Positions 1-9,043 are shown, counted from the stretch's first letter. The stretch: 64,000 bases of DNA from Agrobacterium leguminum (GCF_015704895.1 NZ_JADQWB010000001.1:62001-126000), one strand, 5' to 3'. Translations and numbers: made by a program. The notes: generated by a model not told the origin, from the letters alone.

Positions 1-1
1 C

Positions 2-502
2 AGTGAAGTGGCGGATGAGCTGAACCTGCCGCAGCATGTGCTGCGTTTCTGGGAAACACGCTTTCCGCAGATCAAGCCGATGAAACGGGGCGGGGGCCGC
101 CGTTATTACCGCCCTGACGATATCGATCTCCTGAAGGGCATTCGTCACCTTCTTTATGACCATGGCTACACCATCAAGGGCGTACAGAAGCTGCTGAAAG
201 CCAATGGCAACCGCTTCGTGGCGGCAATCGCCTCCGGTGATCTTGCGACCATGGAAGCCATCATGGCGGCGAGCGGTGAAAAGGAAGTCGCCGAACCGCG
301 CGTCGTCGATACCGATGGGGACGAGGTCGTCGGTCGTCCGAAGGCCAAGCCAAGCGGCCGTTTTTTCGGCTTCGGCGGTGGCGGCGGTGATGCGGAAATA
401 TCGGTCGGCAAGTCGAGCATCGGCAAGGACGATCAGGCGCTTTTGCAGGAAGCCCTGTTCGATCTCCTCGAATGTAAGCGCCTTCTCGATCAGGTTCGCT
501 GA
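2..502 (+). CDS. MerR-family transcriptional regulator, 5' end cut by window
   Basis: The reading frame is open from base 2, so the true start lies outside the window. The visible N-terminal part carries the second half of a MerR winged helix (LRFWETRF, then [12 protein letters not shown]), which is the DNA-binding signature. It is followed by a helix ending about residue 65, a glycine-rich linker ([10 protein letters not shown]) and a short acidic or amphipathic C-terminus ([20 protein letters not shown]) suited to dimerisation. No metal-binding cysteine pair is visible in the C-terminal part. In rhizobia a regulator of this type commonly follows the fatty-acid/IHF genes (plsX-fabH-ihfA), but those genes cannot be seen here. 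Its effector is unknown. Confidence 0.85.
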   Translation, partial: SEVADELNLPQHVLRFWETRFPQIKPMKRGGGRRYYRPDDIDLLKGIRHLLYDHGYTIKGVQKLLKANGNRFVAAIASGDLATMEAIMAASGEKEVAEPRVVDTDGDEVVGRPKAKPSGRFFGFGGGGGDAEISVGKSSIGKDDQALLQEALFDLLECKRLLDQVR

Positions 503-564
503 CGGTTTATCCACAGCTCATTTGTGTGCTTTCCATCCGGGAAATCGAGAAAACAAGGGGTTAA

Positions 565-599
565 GGCGTTTTCCCGATTCTCTGAAAAACGAAAACGCC
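565..599. repeat. Dispersed intergenic palindrome, GCGTTTTC type, copy 1
   Basis: A perfect 9-bp inverted repeat (GGCGTTTTC / GAAAACGCC) encloses 17 bases between two genes. A second, related copy lies 0.8 kb away at 1395-1429. Such palindromes are common between genes in Rhizobiaceae. It could form a hairpin at the end of the upstream transcript, but there is no T-tract. Confidence 0.6.
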
Positions 600-665
600 C
601 GGCAATGCCAACCTTTCGGAAACTCCTTTGGCCGATAATGCGGCTCCGTAAAAAGGAGTCCGATC

Positions 666-1394
666 GTGAGCAATCGAAAATCGACAGCACGACGCCGCAC
701 GGCGAAGAAATCGGGTGGCGGCAGCGTTTGGCCATGGGTGCTGATGCTGGGCGTCGTTGCCGGCGGCATTCAGGCTTACGAACATCGCGACAGTCTTTTG
801 CCGCAGCGTCATGTTGCAAAGGCGACATCTCCGGCCACGAGTTCTTCGAAAGTCGCGACGGCGGCCAAACGCGATTCCGTCACGCCGGAAAAAGTGGCAT
901 CCATCCGCCCCGCATCGCCGGCTCTGCCCGGCAACGGCCCGGTGCCGCCGCGCCCGATCGCCATGCCGTCCGCCTCGCAACCGAGCCAGGTCGCCGCTAT
1001 CCTGCCGGAAACCCGTCCTTCGGTCGAAAAAATCTCACTCGGTGAAAAAAGCGGTACTTTTGCCTTTTGCGGTCGTTCCGGCCTCAACAATTGCGTGGCC
1101 GATGGCAACACTTTCTGGATGAAGGGCGTGAAAATGCAGCTTGCCGGCATAGAAGTGCCGCAGATCGACCGGGCGCGCTGCATGGAAGAGCGGCAACGCG
1201 GTTTCGTCGCGAAGGTAAGGCTTCGCGACATGCTGAATGCCGGCGCCTTCGATGTGGCGTCCTCCGCTGCTGCGGGCGGGCAAGCCACGGAACGCAAACG
1301 GCTTTCGCGTTCGGGCGTATCCTTCGCCGATCAACTCGTGCGGGAAGGGCTCGCGCATCCGGCATCTGCAAAAAATCAGTCCTGGTGTGGCTAA
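666..1394 (+). CDS. Membrane-anchored staphylococcal-nuclease-like protein, probably catalytically inactive
   Basis: The 242-residue protein starts with a basic stretch (residues 1-17), a single membrane segment (about 20-38), a proline/alanine/serine-rich linker to about 115 and then an SNase-like fold to the end. The core VADGNTFWMKG...MQLAGIEVPQ aligns by eye with the SNase active-site strand (DGDT...RLLLVDTPE). In that alignment the second calcium-binding Asp is Asn, the catalytic Arg is Gln, Asp40 is Glu and Glu43 is Gln. A conserved tail (LVREGLAHP) fits the family. The protein would sit in the inner membrane with its domain in the periplasm. Function unknown; a binding rather than cutting role is inferred. 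The ATG at 666 follows AAAAGGAG and is well supported. Confidence 0.75.
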   Translation: MSNRKSTARRRTAKKSGGGSVWPWVLMLGVVAGGIQAYEHRDSLLPQRHVAKATSPATSSSKVATAAKRDSVTPEKVASIRPASPALPGNGPVPPRPIAMPSASQPSQVAAILPETRPSVEKISLGEKSGTFAFCGRSGLNNCVADGNTFWMKGVKMQLAGIEVPQIDRARCMEERQRGFVAKVRLRDMLNAGAFDVASSAAAGGQATERKRLSRSGVSFADQLVREGLAHPASAKNQSWCG

Positions 1395-1429
1395 AGCGTT
1401 CTCGCTTTTCTTCGAATCGCGAAAACGCT
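1395..1429. repeat. Dispersed intergenic palindrome, GCGTTTTC type, copy 2
   Basis: Arms AGCGTTCTCGC and GCGAAAACGCT (11 bp, one mismatch) flank a 13-base loop directly after the nuclease-like gene. The sequence after it (TTTGCCGCATTTCCGGACGG) also resembles the bases before copy 1, so the repeated unit may be longer than the palindrome. Confidence 0.55.
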
Positions 1430-1629
1430 CCAGCTCTTTGTTTGCCGCATTTCCGGACGGAAAGCCGGGTTCCACTTTTCCTGGAAATGCTCCGAGGCCC
1501 CGTTGACCGAAACGGTTCGGCCTGTGTAGATGAGGCTCAGTCGTGTTTGGGACCGGCCCCAGCGCCGGGCGCCAGAAGCATGACGATTTTTTGCAGCGCC
1601 CCGACCGAAACGGTACGCGGCGCGGCAAT

Positions 1630-1715
1630 GCGGACGTGGCGAAATCGGTAGACGCAGCAGACTTAAAATCTGCCGACCATTGGTCTTGCGGGTTCAAGTC
1701 CCGCCGTCCGCACCA
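1630..1715 (+). tRNA. tRNA-Leu (anticodon TAA)
   Basis: A complete class II tRNA is present: acceptor stem GCGGACG/CGTCCGC, anticodon stem-loop GCAGA-CTTAAAA-TCTGC giving anticodon TAA, a long variable arm, the TTCAAGT loop and an encoded CCA. The length of 86 bases suits leucine. A T-rich stretch just downstream may end transcription. Confidence 0.97.
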
Positions 1716-1807
1716 TTTTTTCCCCTTACTTAATCGTCTGTGAGCCGGCGTAAAACACCCGTTCACGTGCACGGCATCGTCACTTGAAAATCATCAAAAA
1801 GAACCTA

Positions 1808-1838
1808 TTGACCTTGCCACGATGGGAAGCCCTATCTT
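1808..1838 (+). promoter_or_regulatory. MerR-type (CueR/HmrR) copper promoter with 19-bp spacer
   Basis: A -35 element TTGACC (1808-1813) and a -10 element TATCTT (1833-1838) are separated by 19 bp instead of 17. That over-long spacer is the hallmark of promoters opened by MerR-family activators. The spacer holds an imperfect dyad (ACCTTGCC...GGGAAG) like known CueR/HmrR sites. It lies 32 bp before the ATPase start at 1870. The likely activator is encoded two genes downstream. No binding data are available. Confidence 0.75.
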
Positions 1839-1869
1839 TTTTTTAACACAGAAAAGAGGGGTCATACGC

Positions 1870-4374
1870 ATGTCACAAATGGAGATCCGGGCGAGCCATC
1901 AGATTGCGATCGATGGCATGACATGCGCCTCCTGTGTCGGCCGCGTGGAAAAGGCCATTGCCAAGGTGCCGGGCGTTCTGAAAGCTTCGGTCAATCTGGC
2001 AACGGAACGTGCCGACATTTCCTTTTCCGGGCCGCCGGATGTGCCGGCCGTTATCGAGGCGGTGCGGCAGGCCGGTTACAGCGTCGAAGAGAAAACCATC
2101 GAACTCGATATTGAGGGCATGACCTGCGCCTCCTGCGTTGGACGTGTCGAAAAGGCGTTGAAGGCCGTATCCGGTGTTTCCGGTGCAAGCGTCAATCTGG
2201 CGACGGAGCGCGCCACCGTCCGCGTCGCCGGCAACGCCGCCTCTGCGGCCAACCTTTCGGATGCCATCAAACGGGCGGGCTATAAGGCGAACGAGGTTGT
2301 CGCCGACAAAGCCACGGATGGAGAGCAGGACAAGCGCGAGGCGGAACTGCGCAGCCTCAAAATCAACCTCGCCGTCGCCGTTGTTCTGACGCTACCGGTT
2401 TTCGTGCTGGAAATGGGGTCGCATCTGGTGCCCGCCATCCATGATTTCGTGATGGAAACGGTCGGCATGCAGGAAAGCTGGTATCTGCAATTTGCGCTGA
2501 CGTCGCTGGTTCTGTTCGGGCCCGGCCTGCGTTTCTTCAAAAAGGGCATACCCGCACTTCTGCGGCTGGCGCCGGACATGAATTCGCTCGTCGTGCTGGG
2601 CACCGCCGCCGCCTGGGGATTTTCGGTAGTCGCAACCTTCATGCCCAAAATCCTGCCGAGCGGCACGGCCAATGTCTATTACGAGGCGGCGGCGGTCATC
2701 GTCACGCTCATCCTTCTCGGACGTTTTCTCGAAGCACGCGCCAAAGGCCGCACCAGCGAGGCGATAAAGCGGCTTGTCGGCCTGCAGGCCAAGTCCGCCC
2801 GCGTGCTGCGCGATGGCGAAACCATCGATGTGCCGTTGCAGGATGTGCGCACCGGCGATGTGATCGTCGTTCGCCCCGGCGAGAAAGTGCCGGTCGATGG
2901 GCTGGTCCTCAGCGGCTCTTCTTATGTCGATGAATCGATGATCACGGGCGAACCGGTGCCGGTCACCAAGGCGACGGGTTCCGAAGTCGTCGGCGGCACG
3001 GTCAACCGCAACGGTTCTTTCACCTTCCGCGCCACCAAGGTCGGCGCCGATACGCTGATCGCCCAGATCATCCGCATGGTCGAGGAGGCGCAGGCCGACA
3101 AGCTGCCCATTCAGGCGCTGGTGGACAAGGTGACCAACTGGTTCGTGCCGGCGGTGATGCTGGCAGCGCTCGCCACCTTCATCGTCTGGTTCATGTTCGG
3201 GCCTGATCCGGCCTTGACCTTCGCGCTCGTCAATGCGGTTGCGGTGCTTATCATCGCCTGTCCCTGCGCCATGGGCCTTGCCACGCCGACCTCGATCATG
3301 GTCGGCACCGGCCGCGCCGCCGAAATGGGCGTGCTGTTCCGCCGCGGCGATGCGCTCCAGACGCTCCGCGATGCCGATGTGATCGCCGTCGACAAGACCG
3401 GCACGCTGACGCTCGGCAAACCGAAACTGGTGCATTTTACCACGACAGAGGGCTTCGATGCGGATGAGGTGTTGCGCCTCGTCGCCTCGCTGGAGAACCA
3501 TTCCGAACATCCGATTGCCGAAGCGATCGTCGAGGCTGCGAAACATGGCGGCCTGACGCTTGCCGATGCGGAAGGCTTCGAGGCGACCCCCGGTTTTGGT
3601 GTTGCAGCCATGGTTGACGGCCGCAGGGTGGAAGCGGGCGCGGACCGGTTCATGACCAAGCTCGGTTACGATGTCGCGATGTTCGCAGACGATGCCGAGC
3701 GGCTGGGCAGGGAAGGGCAGTCACCGCTTTATGCCGCCGTCGATGGCAGGCTGGCTGCGATCGTCGCGGTTGCCGATCCGGTCAAGCAGACGACCCCGGA
3801 AGCGATTGCGGCGCTGCATGCGCTCGGCCTCAAGGTCACGATGATCACGGGTGACAATCGCCGCACCGCGGAAGCCATCGCCCGTCGGCTCGGCATTGAC
3901 GAGGTGGTGGCGGAAGTCCTGCCCGACGGCAAGGTGGAGGCCGTCAAGAGGCTTGCCGCCGGCGGGCGACGTGTCGCCTTTGTCGGCGATGGCATCAACG
4001 ATGCGCCGGCGCTGGCCGCCGCCGATGTCGGCCTAGCCATCGGCACGGGCACGGATGTCGCCATTGAAAGCGCCGATGTGGTGCTGATGTCTGGCGATTT
4101 GCGCGGCGTGGCCAATGCCATCGCACTCTCCAAGGCCACGATCCGCAATATAGGCCAGAATTTGTTCTGGGCCTTCGCTTACAATGCCGCTCTCGTTCCC
4201 GTGGCGGCCGGAATATTGTATCCTGTCAACGGCGTTCTGCTGTCGCCTGTCCTTGCCGCCGGAGCCATGGCGCTTTCCAGCGTCTTCGTATTGACGAACG
4301 CGCTGCGCCTGAAAAGCTTCCGCGCACCGCTGGTGGACAGATCGTCCGGCATGCAGCTCGCAGCGGCCGAATAG
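1870..4374 (+). CDS. actP: Cu(I)-exporting P1B-type ATPase
   Basis: This inner-membrane pump exports Cu(I) at the cost of ATP. The 834-residue protein has two N-terminal heavy-metal-associated domains, each with GMTCASC (the first at residues 16-22, the second about 70 residues later). It has the transmembrane Cu-binding motif CPC (464-466), the phosphorylation motif DKTGTLT (508-514) and the hinge GDGIND near 706. I chose the ATG at 1870, preceded by AGAGGGGT, over an in-frame ATG at 1822 that overlaps the copper promoter spacer. A reductase and a CueR-like regulator follow within 12 bases each, so the three genes form one copper-resistance operon. The name actP is used in rhizobia; copA is the general name. 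Confidence 0.95.
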   Translation: MSQMEIRASHQIAIDGMTCASCVGRVEKAIAKVPGVLKASVNLATERADISFSGPPDVPAVIEAVRQAGYSVEEKTIELDIEGMTCASCVGRVEKALKAVSGVSGASVNLATERATVRVAGNAASAANLSDAIKRAGYKANEVVADKATDGEQDKREAELRSLKINLAVAVVLTLPVFVLEMGSHLVPAIHDFVMETVGMQESWYLQFALTSLVLFGPGLRFFKKGIPALLRLAPDMNSLVVLGTAAAWGFSVVATFMPKILPSGTANVYYEAAAVIVTLILLGRFLEARAKGRTSEAIKRLVGLQAKSARVLRDGETIDVPLQDVRTGDVIVVRPGEKVPVDGLVLSGSSYVDESMITGEPVPVTKATGSEVVGGTVNRNGSFTFRATKVGADTLIAQIIRMVEEAQADKLPIQALVDKVTNWFVPAVMLAALATFIVWFMFGPDPALTFALVNAVAVLIIACPCAMGLATPTSIMVGTGRAAEMGVLFRRGDALQTLRDADVIAVDKTGTLTLGKPKLVHFTTTEGFDADEVLRLVASLENHSEHPIAEAIVEAAKHGGLTLADAEGFEATPGFGVAAMVDGRRVEAGADRFMTKLGYDVAMFADDAERLGREGQSPLYAAVDGRLAAIVAVADPVKQTTPEAIAALHALGLKVTMITGDNRRTAEAIARRLGIDEVVAEVLPDGKVEAVKRLAAGGRRVAFVGDGINDAPALAAADVGLAIGTGTDVAIESADVVLMSGDLRGVANAIALSKATIRNIGQNLFWAFAYNAALVPVAAGILYPVNGVLLSPVLAAGAMALSSVFVLTNALRLKSFRAPLVDRSSGMQLAAAE

Positions 4375-4383
4375 GAGGCGGAC

Positions 4384-5397
4384 ATGATGACGCCTGGCAA
4401 CACAATCTATCTGCCGCAGATCGGACGCAGCATCATGGCGGCGCAGGGTGAGACCGTGCTTCAGGCCGCACTGGCGGCAGGGGTTACTTATCCGCATGGC
4501 TGTCGCATGGGCCGCTGCGGCGCCTGCAAGTCTCACCTCATTTCCGGCGAAATCGATCTTCTCAAGCATACGCCCTTCTCCTTGACCGAAGAGGAAAAAG
4601 CTGAAGGCCTGACGCTTGCCTGCCGGGCCGTGCCGCTGAGCGACATGACGATCAGCTGGCTCGACGGGGCGGATGAGATCGCCGATATTCCGACCGGCCG
4701 CTTTGAGGGCGTGGTTGCGGAAGCGCTGGATGCGACGCACGATATCAAGCTCATCCGCATCCGGCTTGACGATCGCGGGCAGTTTACCTTCAAACCCGGA
4801 CAATATGTGCGCCTGCTTTATCCCGACTGTTCGCCGCGCGATTATTCAATTGCCAGCAGGGTGGATGAAGAATTGATTGAATTCCACATCCGGCATGTTC
4901 CCGGCGGCATGACGAGCAGCCGCATCTTCTCGCTCGCAAGCGTGGGTGACCCCGTCACGATAGTCGGGCCTTTCGGCTCTTCGTTCCTGCGGGAAAAACA
5001 TTGCGGGCCGATCCTCGGCATTGCCGGCGGTTCGGGGCTCGCTCCGGTCAAGGCAGTTGTCGAGGCGGCGCTCGCAACGGGCCGCGAACGACCGGTTCAT
5101 GTCTATTTCGGCGCGCGCGCCGAGCGTGATCTCTATATGCTCGACCGCTTCGGCGATCTTGCCGCGCGGCATGGCAATCTGAGTTTCGTTCCGGTGCTCT
5201 CGCATGAGGAACATGCCGATATCCGGTGCGGTTATGTCGGTGCGGCCGTGGCGGATGATTTCGACGATCTCGATGGCTGGAAAGCCTATATTGCAGGCCC
5301 GCCGGCCATGATCGAGGCGACGGTGCCGCAGCTTCTGGCGCGCGGCATGCGCACCGCCGACATTCATGCAGACGTGTTTTTCACCCCGGAAAGATAG
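4384..5397 (+). CDS. 2Fe-2S ferredoxin / FAD / NAD(P)H oxidoreductase in the copper operon
   Basis: The 337-residue protein fuses a plant-type ferredoxin domain with a ferredoxin-NADP-reductase module. The cluster ligands are Cys40, Cys45 and Cys48 in GCRMGRCGACK, plus Cys80 in LACR. The FAD site RDYSIAS begins at Arg152, and a nucleotide-binding loop GIAGGSGLAP lies near residues 212-221. The architecture matches the electron-transfer components of bacterial oxygenases and CDP-6-deoxyglucoseen-reductase-like enzymes. No oxygenase partner is nearby. It starts 9 bases after actP and ends 11 bases before the regulator, so co-expression with copper export is almost certain. A role in reducing Cu(II) or repairing copper-damaged Fe-S centres is inference only. 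Confidence 0.9.
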   Translation: MMTPGNTIYLPQIGRSIMAAQGETVLQAALAAGVTYPHGCRMGRCGACKSHLISGEIDLLKHTPFSLTEEEKAEGLTLACRAVPLSDMTISWLDGADEIADIPTGRFEGVVAEALDATHDIKLIRIRLDDRGQFTFKPGQYVRLLYPDCSPRDYSIASRVDEELIEFHIRHVPGGMTSSRIFSLASVGDPVTIVGPFGSSFLREKHCGPILGIAGGSGLAPVKAVVEAALATGRERPVHVYFGARAERDLYMLDRFGDLAARHGNLSFVPVLSHEEHADIRCGYVGAAVADDFDDLDGWKAYIAGPPAMIEATVPQLLARGMRTADIHADVFFTPER

Positions 5398-5408
5398 GAG
5401 CAGGATCG

Positions 5409-5897
5409 ATGAATATTGGCACAGCCGCCACCGCATCCGGTGTTTCTGCGAAGATGATCAGGCATTACGAGACAATAGGCCTGATCAAATCGGCAAACCG
5501 CACGGAGTCCGGATACAGGGTCTATACGGCCAATGATCTGGAAACGCTGCGTTTCATCCGGCGCGGACGCGATCTCGGTTTTTCCATCGAAAAGATCAGG
5601 CAGCTGATGACGCTCTGGCGCGATCCGGGCGGCGCCTCCTGCGATGTCAAACGCATCGTCATGGAACATGTCGTCGATCTGGAAGCGAAGATGCATACGC
5701 TTCGCGAGATGGCCGATACGCTGCGAAATCTTGCAACCTATTGCCCTGACAACGGTGAGCCGGATTGCCCGATCATCCATGATCTCGCCCATGCCGAGGA
5801 TATCGATTTTACGACCGTGGCCATCGTGCCCAAGCGCACCGGAATGTTGAAGGGCACCTCCGGTCCGGTGATGGATCTACAGCGCCCGGTGAAATAA
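5409..5897 (+). CDS. hmrR: Cu(I)-responsive MerR-family activator (CueR/HmrR type)
   Basis: The 162-residue protein has an N-terminal MerR helix-turn-helix (MNIGTAATASGVSAKMIRHYE), the SGYRVY wing and a long dimerisation helix. The metal loop C112-X7-C120 (CPDNGEPDC) has the same spacing and numbering as the two Cu(I) ligands of CueR. It is the last gene of the copper operon and presumably activates the 19-bp-spacer promoter at 1808-1838. The residues after 125 form a tail of unknown role. The start is preceded by AGGAGCAGG. Confidence 0.93.
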   Translation: MNIGTAATASGVSAKMIRHYETIGLIKSANRTESGYRVYTANDLETLRFIRRGRDLGFSIEKIRQLMTLWRDPGGASCDVKRIVMEHVVDLEAKMHTLREMADTLRNLATYCPDNGEPDCPIIHDLAHAEDIDFTTVAIVPKRTGMLKGTSGPVMDLQRPVK

Positions 5898-5969
5898 GCG
5901 GCCGTTTTCCTTTGGGAAACGGGCGTGGATTGCAGTGCAGACGCCAATTGTGGTGAAGGAGACCAAGCC

Positions 5970-6914
5970 ATGTGGATACAGATAATACAGCGCTTCCTTA
6001 TTCTGTGCCTGATGCTGGCGATCGTGTCCGTCATCGCGTTTCTCTTGCCCTATATGGCGGGCGGCGATCCGGCCCGCACCATTCTCATGTCGCGCATGCG
6101 CGATACGGCGCTCGATCCTCACGCGGTCGAGGCGCTCAGGGTCAGCCTCGGACTGGACCGCCCGCTCTATGTGCAATATTTCGCATGGTTGTCGGGCGCG
6201 CTGCGGGGCGATCTCGGATTTTCCTTCACCAGCAGCCAGCCGGTCGCCGCCGAGCTTTTGCGATCGCTCTGGGTGTCGGTGACGCTGGCGCTGACGGCGC
6301 TGGCGGTCGCGGTGGCCGTCGCCCTGCCGCTCGGCACCCTGGCGGCGATGCGTCCCGGCGGTCGGCTGGACAATTTCGCGACGCTGATGATCCAGACCTT
6401 CGTTGCAACGCCCGAATACTGGTTTGCGCCGATGTCGGCACTGGTCTTTGCGCTCTATCTCGGCTGGTTGCCCTCGGCCGGATGGGATAGCTGGCGTTCG
6501 CTGGTGCTTCCCGCACTGACCCTGACGCTGCGGCCGCTCGCCTATTTCACCCAGGTGACGCGCGCGGCAATGGCCGAGGTTCTGCGCGCGCCCTATATCA
6601 CGGCGGCCCGCAGCCGCGGTCTCGGCATGCATGGCACGGTCATGCGCCATGGCATCCGTAACGGCTCGCTGCCGGTGGTCACCTTCTTCGCCCTGTGGCT
6701 TGCCGGCCTGCTTGGCGGATCGGTGGTCGTGGAAGTGATCTTCGCCATTCCCGGCATGGGCCGGCTTCTCTACGACGCCGTGGTCAATCGCGACATTCCG
6801 ATGCTGCAGGGCGGTTTCATCTGCATCGTGGCGCTCTCCATCCTGATCAATACCCTGGCCGACAGCTTTTATGTCCTGATCAATCCAGCAATGCGAGCTC
6901 ACCATGACCATTAG
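5970..6914 (+). CDS. ABC transporter permease, DppB/NikB/OppB type
   Basis: This inner-membrane subunit of a peptide/nickel-type importer has about six membrane segments. The EAA loop is visible as ITAARSRGLGMHGTVMRHGI near residue 210. I start it at the ATG at 5970, which has GAAGGAGA upstream; an in-frame GTG at 5925 lacks a ribosome site. Its stop overlaps the next permease by 11 bases. It opens a five-gene cluster (two permeases, two ATPases, a binding protein) that lies 70 bases after the copper operon on the same strand. The substrate is unknown; see the first ATPase for a hint of metal. Confidence 0.9.
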   Translation: MWIQIIQRFLILCLMLAIVSVIAFLLPYMAGGDPARTILMSRMRDTALDPHAVEALRVSLGLDRPLYVQYFAWLSGALRGDLGFSFTSSQPVAAELLRSLWVSVTLALTALAVAVAVALPLGTLAAMRPGGRLDNFATLMIQTFVATPEYWFAPMSALVFALYLGWLPSAGWDSWRSLVLPALTLTLRPLAYFTQVTRAAMAEVLRAPYITAARSRGLGMHGTVMRHGIRNGSLPVVTFFALWLAGLLGGSVVVEVIFAIPGMGRLLYDAVVNRDIPMLQGGFICIVALSILINTLADSFYVLINPAMRAHHDH

Positions 6915-7809
6915 CCACTTCCCGAGCGCGCCTGTCGCCGCCATGCCGATGACCACGCCCAAGCGCCCTTCGAACCTCGCCCGGTTCACGGATTTCATCC
7001 GCCGCCGGCACTGGACCTTCTATGCGGGATCGGCGATTTTTCTCGTCATCATCCTGCTGCTGGTGATCGCACCGTGGATTTCGCCCTATGATCCGGCAAA
7101 GCAGAGCCTTCGGCTCAGGCTGAATGCGCCGAGCGCCGCCTATTGGCTGGGGACGGACCATCTCGGGCGCGATGTCTTGAGCCGGCTGTTGATCGGCGGC
7201 CGCTTCACGGTCACGATTGCCGCCATCACCGTCATTCTGTCGGTCGTGATCGGAACCTTCATCGGCATCATCAGCGGCCGCAGCCGTGGCATCCTCGACG
7301 AAGTGCTGATGCGCATCGTGGACCTGCTCATCGCCATACCGGACGTGGTGATCGCGATTTTCCTTGTCGCCATTTTCGGTCCGGGATATGGCACGCTGAT
7401 CGCGTCGCTGACCATCGTTGGCTGGACACCTTTTGCGCGGCTGGCGCGGGGACTGACGCTCTCGATCAATTCCCGCGAATATATCCGCGCGGCAGAGGTG
7501 CTCGGCTGCACACGGCGCTTCATCATCTTCCGGCATATCATTCCCAACACGATCTGGCCCATCGCGGCCGTGGCGTTCCTGCGCTTTGGCCACAAGCTGA
7601 TCACGGTGGGTGGATTGTCGTTTCTGGGCCTTGGCGTACAGCCGCCGGCCGCCGACTGGGCGCTGATGCTGGCCGATGCGCAGGCTTACGCGGAACGGAT
7701 GCCCGTTCTCGTCATCGCACCGGGTCTGGCGATTTTCCTGGCGGCGCTCAGCGTGACGTGGATCGGCCATGGCCTGAACCTGGAAACGAAGAAAACGAGC
7801 GGTCATTGA
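6904..7809 (+). CDS. ABC transporter permease, DppC/NikC/OppC type
   Basis: The 301-residue partner permease starts inside the end of the previous gene, which implies translational coupling. It has the long cytoplasmic N-terminus and first membrane segment (about 40-62) typical of the C subunit. The sequence WLGTDHLGRDVLSRLL and the EAA loop (EYIRAAEVLGCTRRFIIFRHII) follow. It forms the channel together with the 5970 permease. Substrate specificity cannot be read from it. Confidence 0.9.
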   Translation: MTISHFPSAPVAAMPMTTPKRPSNLARFTDFIRRRHWTFYAGSAIFLVIILLLVIAPWISPYDPAKQSLRLRLNAPSAAYWLGTDHLGRDVLSRLLIGGRFTVTIAAITVILSVVIGTFIGIISGRSRGILDEVLMRIVDLLIAIPDVVIAIFLVAIFGPGYGTLIASLTIVGWTPFARLARGLTLSINSREYIRAAEVLGCTRRFIIFRHIIPNTIWPIAAVAFLRFGHKLITVGGLSFLGLGVQPPAADWALMLADAQAYAERMPVLVIAPGLAIFLAALSVTWIGHGLNLETKKTSGH

Positions 7810-7833
7810 CGCCTGCGAACGGGCAATGGTCGA

Positions 7834-7849
7834 TTTGACGATTGTCAAA
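7834..7849. promoter_or_regulatory. Short perfect inverted repeat before the first ATPase gene
   Basis: TTTGAC-GATT-GTCAAA is a perfect 6-bp inverted repeat with a 4-base spacer, 25 bp after the permease stop and 100 bp before the ATPase start. It could be an operator for an internal promoter or a small processing hairpin. There is no known factor to name. Confidence 0.35.
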
Positions 7850-7948
7850 CATAGATGACGCAACGGAACCGGAAGGAGAGTAATATCGTCTGAAGCCGCA
7901 TGAAGAATACGCAATGCCTCCGATTCAATAAAAATAAGGGGAACTCTT

Positions 7949-9031
7949 ATGAATATCGAAGGACAAACGCTTGCCAATACGGCCATGTCCCCTGAATGCG
8001 CACCGCTTCTGGAGATAGAGGACCTGCACGTTTCCGTGCCGGCGCAAAATGGCCGCAAGTTTGTTATTTCGGGCCTGACGCTTTCCGTCAACGCCGGAGA
8101 AGTCGTCGCTCTCGTCGGCGAATCCGGGTCGGGCAAGAGCATGACGGCGCTGTCGCTGATGCGGCTTTTGCCGCAGGGCGCGGAAATCAATTCCGGCCGT
8201 ATTTCCTTTGCCGGGCGCGATATTCTCGCTCTTTCATCTTCCGAACTCGATGCGCTGCGCGGCGCCGATATCAGCATGCTGTTCCAGCAGCCGCAGGCCA
8301 TGCTCGACCCGACCAGCCGGGTGAGGACGCAGGTGGCGGAGCCGCTCTGGATCCACCGTAAAATGAGCCGGCACGCCGCACTTAACCGGGTCGTCGGTCT
8401 CCTGTCGGACGTCGGCATTCCCGATCCGTCGGCGCGGGCGCAATGCTTTGCGCACGAGCTTTCCGGCGGCATGGCGCAACGTGTGATGATTGCGGCCGCA
8501 CTCTCCGGCAATCCGCAGCTTCTGATCGCCGACGAACCGACGACGGCGCTTGATGTCACCGTCCAGGCACAAATCCTGCGCCTGCTCGACGATGAGCGCC
8601 GCAAGCGCCGGCTTGCCACGCTGCTCATCACCCACGATCTCTCGGTCGTCGCCGCCTTCGCGGACCGGATCGCGGTCATGTATGCCGGCCGCATCGTCGA
8701 AGAGGGGCCGACCCAGGCGATCCTCAAGGCGCCGCAGCACCCCTATACCAAGGCGCTCATCAGCTGTTCGCTGTTGACCACCGACAGCGAGGGGCAGTTG
8801 CTGACGATCCCCGGCTCCAGTGCGCAGGCCCATGACATGTCCTGCGGCTGCCGGTTTCATCCGCGCTGCGCGCTTGCCAATTCGGCAGGCATGAGCGGCC
8901 GCTGCATGGCCTCGGAACCGGATCTGAATGCCTTGCCCGAAGGGCGCAAGGCGCGGTGCTGGGCGGTCGGTCACGACCATGCCAGCCATGATCATGCCGG
9001 TCACGATCATGCCAGCCACACGGTCTGCTGA
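7949..9031 (+). CDS. ABC transporter ATPase, DppD/NikD type, with histidine-rich C-terminus
   Basis: The 360-residue ATPase has Walker A GESGSGKS (about 55-62), signature LSGGMAQR, Walker B LLIADEP and the C-terminal oligopeptide-transporter cysteine region (CGCRFHPRCA). The last 20 residues are unusual: GHDHASHDHAGHDHASHTVC, seven histidines in a tandem repeat visible also in the DNA (8970-9025). Similar His-rich tails occur on metal-handling proteins, so this importer may carry nickel, another transition metal or a metal chelate; that is inference. The gap before the gene is 139 bases and holds the repeat at 7834. AAGGGGA precedes the start. Confidence 0.9.
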   Translation: MNIEGQTLANTAMSPECAPLLEIEDLHVSVPAQNGRKFVISGLTLSVNAGEVVALVGESGSGKSMTALSLMRLLPQGAEINSGRISFAGRDILALSSSELDALRGADISMLFQQPQAMLDPTSRVRTQVAEPLWIHRKMSRHAALNRVVGLLSDVGIPDPSARAQCFAHELSGGMAQRVMIAAALSGNPQLLIADEPTTALDVTVQAQILRLLDDERRKRRLATLLITHDLSVVAAFADRIAVMYAGRIVEEGPTQAILKAPQHPYTKALISCSLLTTDSEGQLLTIPGSSAQAHDMSCGCRFHPRCALANSAGMSGRCMASEPDLNALPEGRKARCWAVGHDHASHDHAGHDHASHTVC

Positions 9032-9043
9032 GGGAGGGCGACG

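Noticed and set aside
2392-3546. Long open frame on the minus strand opposite the copper ATPase gene
   Set aside because: It is an antisense frame caused by high GC and codon bias; it has no family resemblance and the sense strand has strong protein motifs.
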